From an uncultured bacterium (lineage in GTDB: Bacteria; Cyanobacteriota; Vampirovibrionia; Obscuribacterales; Obscuribacteraceae): a stretch of 40,206 nt of DNA. The notes below the pieces were generated by a model that ran no database searches, had not been told where the DNA came from, and saw nothing but the letters and a program-made list of their open reading frames with translations. A program made the position numbers and the translations under genes. Shown here one piece after another: positions 39,438 to 40,206 of this stretch; position 1 is the first letter of the stretch; every line of letters starts with the position of its first letter. The stretch lies in the NCBI GenBank assembly GCA_913063055.1, contig CAJXZK010000012.1, positions 1-40,206 of the forward strand, in the 5' to 3' direction.

Positions 39438-40206
39438 ATGAATATTTCAAAAACAGCCTCAACCCAGGGGCTTGAGCTTTATCACGCGATCTGGGAACTG
39501 GTCGGCGTTACTTTCTTCGACAAGTCGAGATTGGCGAATTGGAGCTCCTGGGAGCACAAGTTCGACGACCTGATCGACAGCGAAGAAACGGCATTGCGCT
39601 GTGCTGACGAAATGTTGGCCTCGCTCAATGACACCTACACCGAGCGGCTGATCGCACCTTCCACCTTCGTCTCGCCGTCTAGCGCTGACGAATCTACTGC
39701 TCCAGGCAATTCCTCCGCAGCGGCTGAAAAGCCTGCCGATGTCATGTCAGCCCTCTCCCCCAGCAAGATTGGCTATCTGCGCATCAGCAGTTTTGATCGC
39801 GAAGATATCGTCGAACTGGTAGAAGCTGCTGTGGCAAAAATCGCCACCTGCGAAGGAGTGATTCTCGACCTGCGCGGCAATAGCGGCGGCAGAATGCACC
39901 AGGCCATGGAATGCTGCGGCTTCTTCCTCGACCAGGGCCTGCTTGCCACCCTCAAGTTTCGCCACGAAGAGGGCGTGAAAATCAGGCAGTACTTCCTCAA
40001 CGAGGACCAGTTCTTCCTCACCGATGAAGTGCATGGCGCCAGTAGCAATGGCATCACCACTTTGCCCACCGACCTCTACAAGCGCCGGGCGGCAACGCTG
40101 TTTGGCAAACCACTGGTTATCTTGTTCAATCGCCGCACAGCCAGCGCCAGCGAGATGATGATCTGCGCCCTCGTGCAAAACGGCATCGCCGGTCAAGTGC
40201 ACATGG
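39438..40206 (+). CDS. S41-family (tail-specific/C-terminal processing) protease, 3' end missing
   Basis: From ATG 39438 (AAGGGA about six bases upstream) the frame is open to the window end, 256 codons without a stop. The N-terminal helices (LELYHAIWELVGVTFFDKSRLANW, DEMLASLNDTY) match the start of S41 enzymes. The core has KIGYLRISSF, GVILDLRGNSGG (oxyanion strand) and LFNRRTASASEMM with the nucleophilic Ser; the catalytic Lys would be beyond the edge. Between the helical region and the core, where a PDZ domain is usual, there is only a short Ser/Ala/Pro linker, so it appears PDZ-less. No signal peptide is seen, unlike periplasmic CtpA/Prc, which hints at a cytoplasmic tricorn- or IRBP-like member. 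Confidence 0.85.
   Translation, partial: MNISKTASTQGLELYHAIWELVGVTFFDKSRLANWSSWEHKFDDLIDSEETALRCADEMLASLNDTYTERLIAPSTFVSPSSADESTAPGNSSAAAEKPADVMSALSPSKIGYLRISSFDREDIVELVEAAVAKIATCEGVILDLRGNSGGRMHQAMECCGFFLDQGLLATLKFRHEEGVKIRQYFLNEDQFFLTDEVHGASSNGITTLPTDLYKRRAATLFGKPLVILFNRRTASASEMMICALVQNGIAGQVHM

Noticed and set aside
1-40206. Prophage, insertion sequence, integrase or toxin-antitoxin island
   Set aside because: No transposase, integrase, phage structural or recognisable toxin-antitoxin genes were seen; the genes are mostly metabolic and of uniform style.

Overview
The window looks like one end of a draft-assembly contig from a Gram-negative, mid-GC bacterium. Bases 1-26 are not genomic: they match the end of the Illumina Nextera Read-2 transposase adapter, so the first gene is cut by the contig edge and not by biology. 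Gram-negative character is shown by a TolC/RND/adaptor efflux operon, lipoproteins with lipoboxes and secreted proteins. The mixture of LysM/EF-hand-like proteins, many small orphan membrane proteins, a DUF2103-like protein, GH133 debranching enzyme and SulP/carbonic anhydrase genes suggests a non-photosynthetic cyanobacterial relative (Melainabacteria/Vampirovibrionia, perhaps Obscuribacterales). That assignment is an inference from gene style only and needs a homology search. No rRNA, tRNA, CRISPR, IS element or prophage was seen.

Layout. 1-7.6 kb, mostly plus strand: a truncated double-domain retropepsin-like protease, a LysM protein, a glycogen debranching enzyme, a small membrane protein, then a carbonic anhydrase - isochorismatase-like hydrolase - HAD hydrolase operon closed by a bidirectional terminator. 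7.7-11.8 kb: a secreted leucine-rich-repeat protein, an M20 amidohydrolase and four small membrane-anchored proteins, three of them with clustered cysteines; one (11245-11409, 54 aa) is short enough to be missed by ordinary ORF cut-offs. 12.2-23.5 kb: single genes in alternating orientation (SulP anion transporter, DUF2103-like protein, polytopic membrane protein, alpha/beta hydrolase, sterol-desaturase-family hydroxylase, VOC protein, CurA-like reductase, class A beta-lactamase, DUF3592 protein, haem-oxygenase-like di-iron protein, SAF-domain lipoprotein).

23.5-29.4 kb, minus strand: a compact six-gene uric-acid degradation operon reading uricase, allantoinase, allantoicase, OHCU decarboxylase, HIU hydrolase and a citrate-lyase-like DUF6986 protein. 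Together they take urate through HIU, OHCU, allantoin and allantoate to ureidoglycolate plus urea. No known ureidoglycolate lyase is present, and the DUF6986 protein is the obvious unassigned member. A 10-bp-phased A-tract repeat lies just upstream of the uricase start. A DODA-type extradiol dioxygenase precedes the operon on the same strand.

30.6-40.2 kb: a secreted orphan protein, two very strong back-to-back hairpins between convergent genes, a TPR-like orphan, then an efflux operon in the unusual order outer-membrane factor, RND pump, adaptor. The window ends inside an S41 protease gene.

The points most worth a second look are the DUF6986 protein in the purine operon, the phased repeat in front of that operon, a 13-bp repeat that triplicates a Shine-Dalgarno sequence (14315-14405), a structured leader with an attenuator-like hairpin before the di-iron enzyme gene (22.5-22.76 kb), and the cluster of cysteine-bearing membrane microproteins.
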